The position numbers and the translations under genes were made by a program. Shown here in pieces: positions 22,349-30,499 of a DNA stretch of 36,310 nucleotides. Each line of letters opens with the position of its first letter. The first letter of the stretch is position 1. The stretch spans positions 1 through 36,310 of the forward strand of contig CAAGLV010000129.1 in assembly GCA_900770875.1 (NCBI GenBank). The letters run 5' to 3'. Source of the stretch: Flavobacteriales bacterium (GTDB lineage: Bacteria; Bacteroidota; Bacteroidia; Flavobacteriales; Weeksellaceae). The notes beneath the pieces are model-generated. The model was not told the origin of the DNA, made no database searches, and was given only the letters and a program-made list of their open reading frames with translations.

Positions 22349-24850
22349 ATGAGGTTAAACTCAATGAAGCTTTTCTTTGTAGGAGCTTTTGCCTTAACGG
22401 CATCATTTACTTTCGCACAACAAGTAGAAGAAGTATCTGATTCTACACAAGTGCAACAAGATATATTACCTGTTGTAGACGAGGATGTTACATTAACAGA
22501 AACGTTAATCATTGGTAAAGGGGTAATCGATTTACAAGATGATCGCAAAACTCCAATCGCAGCAACAACAATTACTAAAGAAACTTTAGAAAATAAAGTT
22601 GGTGCAGCTGATATTACACAAGCTTTTGTAAATACACCATCTGTTTATGTTGCAGGACAATCAGGAGGTTTTGGAGAGTCTAGAGTTGTTACACGTGGTT
22701 TTGATCAATCAAATACAGCGTTCTTATTCAATGGACAACCAATTAACGGAATGGATAACGGTAGTTTATACTGGTCTAACTGGTCTGGTTTATCAGATAT
22801 AGCAAGTGCAGTACAAATTCAGCGTGGTTTAGGGTCGTCTAAATTAGCAATATCTTCTGTAGGAGGTACGTATAACTTTGTAACGAAAGCAACTGATAAA
22901 AAACAAGGAGGTTTTTTTAATGCAGGGGTAGCTAATGATTATTATTTTAAATCTACATTAGGATATAATACAGGTTTAATTAATGGTAAGTTTGGAGTTT
23001 CTGTAATGATGTCTCATTGGCAAGGTAATGGTTATAACCGTGGTACAGCAGGTCAAGGACAAAATTATTTTTTATCTGTAGGATATAAGCCAGCTAAAAA
23101 CCATACATTAAACTTGATGATTACTGGTGCACCACAATGGCACGACCAAAATTCTGGTAATACAATCGCTAACTTATTACAATATGGGCGTAAGTATAAC
23201 CGTAACATTGGAATGTTAAATGGAAATGAGTATAATGTAAGACGTAATTATTACCATAAACCAGTAGCAAATTTAAACTGGGATTGGGATATTAGTAATA
23301 AAACATCTTTATCTACAGTATTATATGCATCTTGGGGTAGAGGTGGAGGATCTTCATCTGCATCAACATCAAAGGATAAAAATAATCCAGATGCACCTTT
23401 CGGTATTTTAGGAAATACAGCTCCTGGAGGATTATTAAATTTACAAGAAGTTTACGATAAACAAAGTGCACAAGGAGGTGAAGCACTAGATAGAGTTATA
23501 TCTTCAGTAAATAACCACCAATGGTTTGGAATGGTATCTAATTTAAATCATAAATTTAATGATAACTTTAGCTTTAATGCTGGATTTGATTTAAGAACTT
23601 ACGAAGGACAACACTTCCGTCAAGCAAATGATTTTTTAGGTGCAGGTTATTATACAGAAACAGTTAATAAACAACACCCATCATATAATGTAACTCAAAC
23701 TTACTCAAGAAATCCTTGGAAAGCATTAAATGGTTTTGCTAAACATTACGATCAAAAAATTGGTTTTGATTACAAGCAAAGAATTAACTACGGAGGAATT
23801 TTTGCACAGTTTGAATATACAACTGATCGTTTTACAGCATTCGTACAAGGAGCTGTTTCAGAACAAACTTACCAACGTATAGACTATTTTAACTATACAG
23901 TAGGTAACGAAAAATCTCCAAAGTTAGATAAGTTTGGATACAATGTTAAAGGGGGAGCTAGTTACCGTATCGCAGAAAATCACCAAGTTTTCGCTAATGC
24001 TGGATACTATTCTCGTCAGCCATACCAAAATAATATCTTCATGAATTATAGAAATGATATCAATCCTTTCGCTAAAAATGAAGAAATTTTAGGTCTTGAA
24101 GCTGGTTATAAATTTAAAGCTAGAAATTTCTGGGCTAACTTAAATGCATACTATACAACTTGGGAAAACAGAATTACTTCATCAAGTAAATTTGTTGGAG
24201 AAGAAGGAGATAAAAATTTGCCAGGTATTTATAACCAAACAGTATTTACAGTAAACCGTGGTGTAAAACAAGAGCATTTAGGTGCTGAGTTAGAGGTGAA
24301 TTATAAACCAATGCGCCAATTAACTTTAACAGGATTTGGATCTGTAGGTAACTGGAAATATAAAGGAAACTCTTTAGTAACAAATTATGATGAAAATCAA
24401 AATATTATCGGAGAAGCTAAAGAACAAAACTTTAATGGATTAAAAGTAGGTGATTCTGCTCAAACTCAATTTGGTTTAGGTGCAATCTACCAAATTATCA
24501 AAGGATTATCTGTAGATGTTGACTACCGTTACAACGGAAACTTATATGCATCTAGAGTATCAGAGGTTAGTACCAATACAGTTGATAATGGTTCAGGAAA
24601 CTTAAAGTTACCATCATACAACCTTATGGATGCTGGTATTACTTGGAATACTAAATTAACTGATAGAAATAAGTTAACATTACGTTTTAATGTAAATAAC
24701 TTATTAAATCATATTTATATTCAAGAATCTTCAACAAACTATCAATCAGATTACAAAGGTGGAGATACATACAAAGGAGTTAATGTAAATAACCAAATCT
24801 ATTTCGGATACGGAAGAACTTGGAATGCTACAGTAAAATTAACTTTCTAA
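22349..24850 (+). CDS. TonB-dependent outer-membrane receptor, paralogue B
   Basis: The 833-residue protein is clearly paralogous to the upstream receptor. They share the MRLNS start, LTETLIIGKGVID, the plug sequence FDQSNTAFLFNGQPINGMD, VQIQRGLGSSKLAISSVGGT, and a barrel ending TVKLTF. The signal peptide ends about residue 24 (FTFAQ). A Ser/Gly-rich extracellular loop (GRGGGSSSASTSKDKNN) differs from paralogue A, so ligand preference may differ. It has its own promoter and terminator. No SusD-like partner is present. The substrate is unknown. Confidence 0.93.
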   Translation: MRLNSMKLFFVGAFALTASFTFAQQVEEVSDSTQVQQDILPVVDEDVTLTETLIIGKGVIDLQDDRKTPIAATTITKETLENKVGAADITQAFVNTPSVYVAGQSGGFGESRVVTRGFDQSNTAFLFNGQPINGMDNGSLYWSNWSGLSDIASAVQIQRGLGSSKLAISSVGGTYNFVTKATDKKQGGFFNAGVANDYYFKSTLGYNTGLINGKFGVSVMMSHWQGNGYNRGTAGQGQNYFLSVGYKPAKNHTLNLMITGAPQWHDQNSGNTIANLLQYGRKYNRNIGMLNGNEYNVRRNYYHKPVANLNWDWDISNKTSLSTVLYASWGRGGGSSSASTSKDKNNPDAPFGILGNTAPGGLLNLQEVYDKQSAQGGEALDRVISSVNNHQWFGMVSNLNHKFNDNFSFNAGFDLRTYEGQHFRQANDFLGAGYYTETVNKQHPSYNVTQTYSRNPWKALNGFAKHYDQKIGFDYKQRINYGGIFAQFEYTTDRFTAFVQGAVSEQTYQRIDYFNYTVGNEKSPKLDKFGYNVKGGASYRIAENHQVFANAGYYSRQPYQNNIFMNYRNDINPFAKNEEILGLEAGYKFKARNFWANLNAYYTTWENRITSSSKFVGEEGDKNLPGIYNQTVFTVNRGVKQEHLGAELEVNYKPMRQLTLTGFGSVGNWKYKGNSLVTNYDENQNIIGEAKEQNFNGLKVGDSAQTQFGLGAIYQIIKGLSVDVDYRYNGNLYASRVSEVSTNTVDNGSGNLKLPSYNLMDAGITWNTKLTDRNKLTLRFNVNNLLNHIYIQESSTNYQSDYKGGDTYKGVNVNNQIYFGYGRTWNATVKLTF

Positions 24851-24873
24851 GAAAATACATTCTTAAATTATAT

Positions 24874-24905
24874 AAAAAAGACGAACTTTTTAGTTCGTCT
24901 TTTTT
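24874..24905 (+). terminator. Terminator of receptor paralogue B
   Basis: AAAAAAGACGAACT pairs with AGTTCGTCTTTTTT around a TTTT loop and continues into a T-run. Confidence 0.88.
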
Positions 24906-24935
24906 TTGTTTATAACTTTACTTAAAATTTTAAAA

Positions 24936-25871
24936 ATGATAAAACCGGCCTATTTAAAACAAGGCGATAAAATTGCATTAGTAGCTCCAGCAAAACGAAT
25001 GTTAAAAGGCGAATTGGATGAAGCAATTAACTTAATTAACAGTTGGGGATTTGAGGCTGTTTTAGGAAAAAACATTTATAAAGAGTATAATTTAGGCTAT
25101 TTGTATGCAGGGACAGATGCAGAACGTGCAGCCGATTTTCAGTGGGCAATGGACGACGAATCGATTAAAGCAATTTGGTGTGCACGCGGAGGATATGGAA
25201 GTGTAAAAATTATCGATTTATTAGATTTTACAAAATTTAAACAAAATCCAAAATGGATTATTGGCTATTCGGATATTACGGTTTTTCATAACCACGTTAA
25301 CCGATTAGGATTCGAAACTATTCATGGTGTTACGGCTAAAAAATTAGCCAATACAACTTATCATCCCGATTCATATCCAAGTCTACATAATCTTTTAGTT
25401 GGAAATGAAATGAATTATTCCTTTCAGAATACACATCCATACAATAAAATAGGCGAAGCTGAAGGCGAATTAATTGGTGGAAATCTTTCGATTGTTTATT
25501 CGCTTTTAGGAAGCGAATCTGCAATTAATCCCGAAGGGAAAATACTTTTTTTAGAAGATTGGTTCGAGAATTGGTATGCTGTCGACAGAATGTTGATGAA
25601 TTTAAAACGCAATAAAATTTTCGATAAAATCGCAGGATTAATTTTAGGAAGTTTTACCCATATGGATACCGAAGAAGAAAATCAGTTAAATTATAACGAT
25701 CCATACGATCCAAAAACTTACGAGGTAATTCATCAATTAACTGCTCAGTATCAAATCCCAATTGCCTATCAATTTCCGGCCGGACATACCGGATATAATT
25801 TATCATTAAAAATGAGAAGCAAAGTGCAGTTAAAAGTCGATACAAATTCAGTAAATTTGTATTCTAAATAG
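24936..25871 (+). CDS. ldcA: LD-carboxypeptidase (muramoyltetrapeptide carboxypeptidase, S66 family)
   Basis: LdcA removes the terminal D-Ala from L,D-linked murein tetrapeptides in the cytoplasm during cell-wall recycling. The 311-residue protein has the family start KQGDKIALVAPA and CARGGYGS. The Ser-Glu-His triad is Ser112 (IIGYSDIT), Glu207 (FLEDW) and His284 (PAGHTGYN). There is no signal peptide, as expected. The ATG at 24936 is preferred to an in-frame TTG at 24906, which lies in the terminator tail of the upstream gene and would add unmatched residues. upp follows after nine bases. Confidence 0.94.
   Translation: MIKPAYLKQGDKIALVAPAKRMLKGELDEAINLINSWGFEAVLGKNIYKEYNLGYLYAGTDAERAADFQWAMDDESIKAIWCARGGYGSVKIIDLLDFTKFKQNPKWIIGYSDITVFHNHVNRLGFETIHGVTAKKLANTTYHPDSYPSLHNLLVGNEMNYSFQNTHPYNKIGEAEGELIGGNLSIVYSLLGSESAINPEGKILFLEDWFENWYAVDRMLMNLKRNKIFDKIAGLILGSFTHMDTEEENQLNYNDPYDPKTYEVIHQLTAQYQIPIAYQFPAGHTGYNLSLKMRSKVQLKVDTNSVNLYSK
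25852..25859 (+). promoter_or_regulatory. Candidate internal promoter -7 element for upp
   Basis: TAAATTTG, a perfect TAnnTTTG, lies within the last codons of ldcA, 21 bases before the upp ATG. It could uncouple upp from ldcA. Confidence 0.4.
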
Positions 25872-25880
25872 CAAAGTATT

Positions 25881-26516
25881 ATGAAACAAGATAATTTACA
25901 CGTAATTAACCACCCGTTAGTTAAGGCTAAAATCACACAAATGCGTGATAAAGAAACAACTACAAAAGAGTTTGGTGAGTTAGTTGACGAAATTTCGGGA
26001 TTAATGTGTTACGAAATTACGCGCGATTTAGAATTAGAAGAAGTTGAGGTTGAAACACCAGTAACTAAAACAATTGGTTATAAAATTAAAGGAAGCGATA
26101 TGGCTATTGTTCCTATTTTACGTGCTGGTTTAGGAATGGTAAAAGGAATCCATACATTAATTCCTACAGCAAAAATTGGTCATATAGGTTTATACCGTGA
26201 TCACGATACTTTAGAACCAGTAGAGTATTTATGTAAGTTACCTACAGATTTAGAATCTCGTGATGTTATTTTAGTCGATCCAATGTTAGCAACAGGTGGT
26301 TCAGCTATAAAAGCAATCGAAATCTTAAAAGAAAAAGGAGCAAAATCTGTTCGTTTAGCTTGTTTAGTTGGATGTCCTGAAGGAGTAGAAGCTGTGCAGG
26401 CTGTTTACCCTGAAGTTCCTGTATTCTTAGCTGCTTTAGACGAAAAATTAAACGAATCTGGTTATATCGTTCCTGGTTTAGGAGATGCTGGAGATCGTTT
26501 ATTTGGAACAAAATAA
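25881..26516 (+). CDS. upp: Uracil phosphoribosyltransferase
   Basis: Upp salvages uracil with PRPP to UMP. The 211-residue protein shows PILRAGLGMVKGI, the PRPP-binding loop VDPMLATGGSA, and the uracil-binding C-terminus SGYIVPGLGDAGDRLFGT. The ATG lies nine bases after ldcA, and a candidate promoter sits inside the ldcA end. Together with the UMP synthase at 11571-12926 this window supplies both routes to UMP. Confidence 0.97.
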   Translation: MKQDNLHVINHPLVKAKITQMRDKETTTKEFGELVDEISGLMCYEITRDLELEEVEVETPVTKTIGYKIKGSDMAIVPILRAGLGMVKGIHTLIPTAKIGHIGLYRDHDTLEPVEYLCKLPTDLESRDVILVDPMLATGGSAIKAIEILKEKGAKSVRLACLVGCPEGVEAVQAVYPEVPVFLAALDEKLNESGYIVPGLGDAGDRLFGTK

Positions 26517-26536
26517 CCACTAAATTTTTAGGTAAA

Positions 26537-26902
26537 ATGAGTAAGTCGTTTGATTTTGGTCGAGAAGCCGAAAATTTTGCCGCCAATTATTTTTTTAATC
26601 AAGGATTTCAAATTCTTGCTAAAAATTATTTTTATAACAAAGCAGAGATTGATTTAATTATAAAAAAAGATCAATTATTAGTTGTAGTAGAAGTTAAAGC
26701 AAGACAATTTAATCCCTTGGTAAAACCTGAACTTGCTATTAATTTAAAGAAGAAAAAATTATTACTTATGGCAGCCAATCAATTTATTATTGAGAATAAT
26801 ATTGATACTGACGTAAGATTTGATATTTTAGCACTCGAAAAGAATGGGTCAACATGGATAAAAAATCATATTGTTGATGCCTTTAATGCCCTAGAACTAT
26901 AA
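26537..26902 (+). CDS. YraN family protein (UPF0102), endonuclease-fold
   Basis: The 121-residue protein begins FGREAENFAANYF and has NKAEIDLI (Glu37, Asp39) followed by VVVEVKAR (Glu52, Lys54). This is the restriction-endonuclease-like active-site pattern of UPF0102. YraN proteins are widespread and have no settled role; nuclease or Holliday-junction functions have been suggested from the fold. It lies 20 bases after upp and seven bases before the DedA gene. Confidence 0.92.
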   Translation: MSKSFDFGREAENFAANYFFNQGFQILAKNYFYNKAEIDLIIKKDQLLVVVEVKARQFNPLVKPELAINLKKKKLLLMAANQFIIENNIDTDVRFDILALEKNGSTWIKNHIVDAFNALEL

Positions 26903-26909
26903 AACAAAA

Positions 26910-27566
26910 ATGGAACTTTTATTAAATTTATTTGATTTCGTAATGCATATCGATCAGCATCTGAGCGAATTTGCTAATGCATACGGATTGTGGCTTTATG
27001 CCATCTTATTCTTAATTATCTTTGTAGAAACTGGTATTGTTGTAATGCCCTTTTTACCAGGAGATTCGTTATTATTTGCTGCAGGTATGTTAGCTGCACA
27101 ACCAAACGATTTAAATGTATGGGTAATGATTTTAATTTTATTAGTCGCTGCTTTTTTAGGCGATACTTTAAATTATACCATTGGTAAAAATGTAGGCTAT
27201 AAAGCCGTTAAAATAAAGATTTTTAAGAAACAATTTATCCAAGAAGAACACATTAGCAAAACACACGAGTTTTACGAAAAATACGGAACCAAAACAATTG
27301 TAATTGCCCGATTTGTACCCATTGTACGAACATTAGCACCTTTTGTTGCCGGAATTGGACGTATGGCTTACGGAACATTTTTAACATTTAATATAATAGG
27401 AGCTATATTATGGGTTGCTGGAATAACATTAGCTGGTTACTTTTTAGGAAACATCCCAATGATTCGAGATAATTTCTCTAAAGTAATTTTAATAATAACG
27501 TTATTTTCAATCCTACCAATAGTTTTAGAAGTTGTAAAAGAAAAACTAAATAAAAATAACCAATAA
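26910..27566 (+). CDS. DedA family membrane protein
   Basis: The 218-residue inner-membrane protein contains the VTT/SNARE-associated domain: FVETGIVVMPFLPGDSLLFA, GDTLNYTIGKNVG, and RFVPIVRTLAPFVAGIGRM, with re-entrant and transmembrane helices on each side. Members act as undecaprenyl-phosphate or phospholipid scramblases/flippases and affect envelope homeostasis. It starts seven bases after yraN and is followed by a terminator. Confidence 0.94.
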   Translation: MELLLNLFDFVMHIDQHLSEFANAYGLWLYAILFLIIFVETGIVVMPFLPGDSLLFAAGMLAAQPNDLNVWVMILILLVAAFLGDTLNYTIGKNVGYKAVKIKIFKKQFIQEEHISKTHEFYEKYGTKTIVIARFVPIVRTLAPFVAGIGRMAYGTFLTFNIIGAILWVAGITLAGYFLGNIPMIRDNFSKVILIITLFSILPIVLEVVKEKLNKNNQ

Positions 27567-27570
27567 AATT

Positions 27571-27601
27571 AAAGCTCGATTCGGATAAAGAATCGAGCTT
27601 T
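27571..27601 (+). terminator. Terminator of the ldcA-upp-yraN-dedA run
   Basis: AAAGCTCGATTC pairs with GAATCGAGCTTT around a seven-base loop and leads into a T-run. Confidence 0.88.
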
Positions 27602-27674
27602 TTTTAATGCCTTTAATTTATGATTTGTTATTTTATTTAAGTAAATTTAATTAGCTGATAATAAATGATAAAGG

Positions 27675-28184
27675 ATGAAAATAAGATTATTTATTTTACT
27701 ATCTAGTTTATTTATATTTTCTTTTGCTCAAAAAAAATATCCTAAACCAGATAAAACACCACAATTACTTTTTTATATACAACATAATTTAAATCGTAAT
27801 ACATACATCTACGAAATAAATTTAGATAAAGGCCAATTAAGTACGATAGACCCTATAAAAGTATCGCGAATTGTGTACGAAGAAAAAGGCCAAAAAGAAC
27901 CATTAACTTTAATACAACGCAAATATGCTTATGGCGTAAATTATATTACCAACGATAAAAGGCAATTTAATTTATCAGCAAGTAAAAAAATACCAATGCA
28001 TCTAAAAACAAAAGACGGTAAACATTGGATAGAAATTGAGGTAAATGACAAGAAAATAACTTTAGAAAAGATTTTTATTCAATCAGATAAAAATTCAAAA
28101 GGATTAAATACTAAAATAGAAAGCATTATTTTAGAAGGAAAAGATGCAAAAGGCAATTTAATTCAAGAGAAATTTATACCTTAA
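27675..28184 (+). CDS. DUF4833-like exported protein
   Basis: The 169-residue protein has a signal peptide (1-19, ending IFSFAQ). It then shows LLFYIQHNLNRNTYIYEINL, KVSRIVYEEKG, and LTLIQRKYAYGVNY, which match my memory of the Bacteroidota DUF4833 family. Function is unknown; the protein should reside in the periplasm or at the outer membrane. A GNAT-like gene follows after 39 bases with no terminator between, so cotranscription is likely. Confidence 0.78.
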   Translation: MKIRLFILLSSLFIFSFAQKKYPKPDKTPQLLFYIQHNLNRNTYIYEINLDKGQLSTIDPIKVSRIVYEEKGQKEPLTLIQRKYAYGVNYITNDKRQFNLSASKKIPMHLKTKDGKHWIEIEVNDKKITLEKIFIQSDKNSKGLNTKIESIILEGKDAKGNLIQEKFIP

Positions 28185-28223
28185 CCTTAGTTTTTTATAG
28201 CTGTAAAAATAATTTAAAACGAG

Positions 28224-29339
28224 ATGATTAAGATAAAAGAAGTCTCAACTTCTAATGATTGGCAAGAGTTTATTAACTTACCTTTTCGCATTTATCAAAA
28301 CAATCCTTATTGGGTACCACCAATAAAGAAAAACGAATTAAAAAGTTTTAATCCAACAAACGATATCTTTAAAACAGTAGAAGCTAGGTTTTTATTAGCC
28401 TATAAAGATAACCGTGTTGTAGGGCGCGTAGTTGCAATTATTAATTGGACAGAGGTAAACGAATTAAATAAACCAAAAGTTAGATTTGGATGGTTGGATT
28501 ATGAAGATGATATAGAGATTTTAAAAGCTTTACTTAACGAAGTAGAACAATTAGGAAAAAAACACAACTTGGATTATATGGAAGGTCCGATGGGATTTTC
28601 GAATATGGATAAAGCCGGTATGTTAACCCAAGGATTTAATTATCGGGCAACAATGATTGGCATTTATAACCACGAATATTATTCAAATCATATCCAGCAA
28701 TTAGGTTTTAGGCCCGAAGCCGAATGGTTAGAGTATACGTTTAGTTTTGATACTATCGACATCGAAAAAGCACGCAAATTAAGATCGATTATCGAAACCA
28801 GATATAACGTTTCGTGCTATCAATTTAAATCCATCAACGATTTAATGCCTTATGTAGACGAAATGTTCGATTTAATTAACTTAACCTATGCCGAATTGCA
28901 AAGTTTTGTGCCAATAGAGCCATTTCAGGTAGAGCATTACAAAAAGAAATATTTAAAATTTATACACCCCGATTTTATATCGTGTGTAAAAGATGCCCAA
29001 GGAAAAATGATTGCATTTGCTATTACAATGCCATCGTTCTCAAAAGCCTTTCAGAAAGCCAAAGGAAGCTTATTTCCGTTGGGTTGGTGGTATTTATTGC
29101 AAGCAACAAAGAAAAACGATCACGGTGAATTTTATTTAATCGGAATCGATCCCGAATACCAAAACAAAGGAATAAATGCCTTAATCTTTACGCAATTGTA
29201 TGATAATTATCAAAAACGAGGAATAAAAACCGTAGAAACTAATCCGTTGTTAGAAGAAAATATAAAAATACAACAGCTTTGGAAAAATTTTAGTCCCGAA
29301 ATACATAAGAGAAGAAAAACATTTCGAAAAGATTTATAA
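28224..29339 (+). CDS. GNAT-fold acetyltransferase-like protein
   Basis: The 371-residue protein shows an N-terminal segment typical of a flavobacterial family (FRIYQNNPYWVPPIKKNE, then FLLAYKDNRVVGRVVAIIN). The C-terminal GNAT core has FYLIGIDPEYQNKGINALIF, the acetyl-CoA pyrophosphate-binding pattern Q-x-x-G-x. Its size suggests two GNAT-like halves. Relatives are sometimes mislabelled GTP cyclohydrolase; nothing here supports that. The substrate is unknown. The gene ends in a bidirectional terminator facing the CsbD-like gene. Confidence 0.8.
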   Translation: MIKIKEVSTSNDWQEFINLPFRIYQNNPYWVPPIKKNELKSFNPTNDIFKTVEARFLLAYKDNRVVGRVVAIINWTEVNELNKPKVRFGWLDYEDDIEILKALLNEVEQLGKKHNLDYMEGPMGFSNMDKAGMLTQGFNYRATMIGIYNHEYYSNHIQQLGFRPEAEWLEYTFSFDTIDIEKARKLRSIIETRYNVSCYQFKSINDLMPYVDEMFDLINLTYAELQSFVPIEPFQVEHYKKKYLKFIHPDFISCVKDAQGKMIAFAITMPSFSKAFQKAKGSLFPLGWWYLLQATKKNDHGEFYLIGIDPEYQNKGINALIFTQLYDNYQKRGIKTVETNPLLEENIKIQQLWKNFSPEIHKRRKTFRKDL

Positions 29340-29350
29340 ACATACTTGTA

Positions 29351-29386
29351 AAAAAAACAGCTCATCTAAAAATGAGCTGTTTTTTT
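29351..29386. terminator. Bidirectional terminator between the GNAT and CsbD-like genes
   Basis: A-tract plus CAGCTCAT pairs with ATGAGCTG plus T-tract around a six-base loop, between two convergent genes. Confidence 0.88.
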
Positions 29387-29392
29387 ACAGGT

Positions 29393-29611
29393 TTATTCTT
29401 CGTTATTATTATTCTGAAAATTTTCTTTTAAATTGGCAATTTCTTTTTCGATAGCTTCTTTAGATTGTCCTGTTTTTTCCTGAATTTTTCCAATAACCTG
29501 TTCAAGTTTAGCTTCATGATAAGCTAATTCGTCGTCAAATAAATTAGCATATTTTTCTTTTGCAGCACCTTTAAATTTATTCCAAATTCCTTCTAGCTCA
29601 AGATTATTCAT
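29393..29611 (-). CDS. CsbD-like small stress protein
   Basis: The 72-residue, highly charged, helical protein begins MNNLELEGIWNKFKGAAKEK and continues with EQVIGKIQEKTG. This matches the CsbD pattern (I-x-G-x-W-x-x-x-x-G). CsbD-family genes are often induced by general stress; the biochemical role is unknown. It is monocistronic and convergent with the GNAT gene. Confidence 0.82.
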   Translation of the reverse strand: MNNLELEGIWNKFKGAAKEKYANLFDDELAYHEAKLEQVIGKIQEKTGQSKEAIEKEIANLKENFQNNNNEE

Positions 29612-29729
29612 AACGTATTGATTTTAAGATTTATATAAATTTAAAGCTAAATTTTTGATAAATAGTTATATAACAAACGGTTTTTTGATCAGAATCTGCG
29701 AAGTATTTTTTTTATCAACCGAATAAGAT

Positions 29730-29737
29730 TAAATTTG
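29730..29737 (+). promoter_or_regulatory. Promoter -7 element of the 28-residue peptide gene
   Basis: TAAATTTG is a perfect TAnnTTTG, 22 bases before the ATG at 29760. Confidence 0.5.
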
Positions 29738-29759
29738 ACATCAAAATAAAAAATTTATT

Positions 29760-29846
29760 ATGCCTTTATTAATAGTCTTTTTAAGTCTTATTGTACTATC
29801 TTTTATTTACATCTTATACATGGTAAATAAAAAAGATAAGAAGTAG
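29760..29846 (+). CDS. 28-residue single-pass membrane peptide
   Basis: The frame ATG to TAG encodes MPLLIVFLSLIVLSFIYILY followed by MVNKKDKK. It is one hydrophobic helix of about 20 residues and a Lys-rich cytoplasmic tail, the layout of small regulatory or accessory membrane subunits. It has a perfect -7 element upstream and a strong palindromic terminator downstream with no other ORF on that strand, so it looks like a complete transcription unit. I do not recognise the sequence; a partner complex cannot be named from the context. Confidence 0.6.
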   Translation: MPLLIVFLSLIVLSFIYILYMVNKKDKK

Positions 29847-29886
29847 TTATTTTTTTTGAAATTCGATTTTTAAAATACATATCAAT

Positions 29887-29920
29887 AAAAAAGGTAATTC
29901 TGTACAGAATTACCTTTTTT
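29887..29920. terminator. Perfect-palindrome bidirectional terminator
   Basis: This 34-bp perfect palindrome is centred on TGTACA with A and T tracts, between the 28-residue peptide gene (plus) and the 64-residue membrane protein gene (minus). Confidence 0.88.
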
Positions 29921-29933
29921 GTTATCACTAAGT

Positions 29934-30128
29934 TTAATATTTAATTAAAGACGGAAAAAATAAATCTCTAATTAAGTTAAAAACAAAAATGGCACAAAAA
30001 GTATAAAAATAAATTGTGCTAAACTTCATGTCTTTAATAATTAATTTACCTATTCCAGATATTATAAGTGCAGCAACAGCCGGACCTAAAACACCAACTA
30101 ATAAAAAGTTTAAAAAGCCATTATCCAT
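29934..30128 (-). CDS. Small two-helix membrane protein
   Basis: The 64-residue protein has two hydrophobic segments (about 6-29 and 37-54) separated by a short charged loop (GKLIIKDMKF). I do not recognise a family. It lies directly after the tRNA-Leu gene on the minus strand but is separated from it by the tRNA terminator, and it ends at the shared palindrome. The ATG start at 30128 is the only good start in frame. Confidence 0.6.
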   Translation of the reverse strand: MDNGFLNFLLVGVLGPAVAALIISGIGKLIIKDMKFSTIYFYTFCAIFVFNLIRDLFFPSLIKY

Positions 30129-30265
30129 AAAAGTGTTTTTTGTTACTTACTAATTTAGTAAATAACTCACTGAAAAACAAATGATTAAATTTTTATTTGT
30201 ATTAAATGATAAGAAGTGATTGATTTTATTTTGTAGAAGTTGACTTAAGTTTTAAAACATAAAAA

Positions 30266-30292
30266 AAAGCTTCAACATTTTGTTGAAGCTTT
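30266..30292 (-). terminator. Terminator of tRNA-Leu
   Basis: AAAGCTTCAACA pairs with TGTTGAAGCTTT around a three-base loop, with eight T on the minus strand (30261-30268). Confidence 0.88.
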
Positions 30293-30299
30293 AAATTTG

Positions 30300-30381
30300 T
30301 ACGGGCGGAGAGACTCGAACTCTCACACCTTGCGGCACTAGATCCTAAGTCTAGCGTGTCTACCAATTCCACCACGCCCGC
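30300..30381 (-). tRNA. tRNA-Leu (anticodon UAG)
   Basis: The minus strand folds as an 82-base class II tRNA. The acceptor is GCGGGCG against CGCCCGT (first pair G-U), with a D arm (GGTGGAATTGGTAGACAC), an anticodon loop CTTAGGA (anticodon TAG), a long variable arm (TGCCGCAAGGTGTG), a T arm with GTTCGAGTC, and discriminator A. The extra arm, A73 and similarity to E. coli tRNA-Leu(UAG) identify leucine. CCA is not encoded; the genome continues CA after A73. Confidence 0.96.
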
Positions 30382-30472
30382 GCTATCATTACTGATTTCG
30401 TTTGCAAATATACACAAGTTTTCTATTTAACAAAATTTACAAATAAAATTTTTTTAATCTTTTTATTAAAAT

Positions 30473-30480
30473 TAAATTTG
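30473..30480 (+). promoter_or_regulatory. Promoter -7 element of the DUF3127 gene
   Basis: TAAATTTG is a perfect TAnnTTTG, 19 bases before the ATG at 30500. Confidence 0.55.
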
Positions 30481-30499
30481 CGCAAAGCAATTTATAGAC

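Noticed and set aside
24906..24935. TTG start adding ten residues to ldcA
   Set aside because: It lies in the tail of the upstream terminator, and the family N-terminus begins at the ATG at 24936.
28224..29339. GTP cyclohydrolase annotation for the GNAT-like protein
   Set aside because: No cyclohydrolase zinc or GTP-binding motif is visible; the C-terminal acetyl-CoA-binding pattern supports a GNAT fold.
30226..30417. 63-codon minus-strand frame across the tRNA-Leu gene
   Set aside because: It runs through the tRNA and its terminator; the sequence is explained by the RNA gene.
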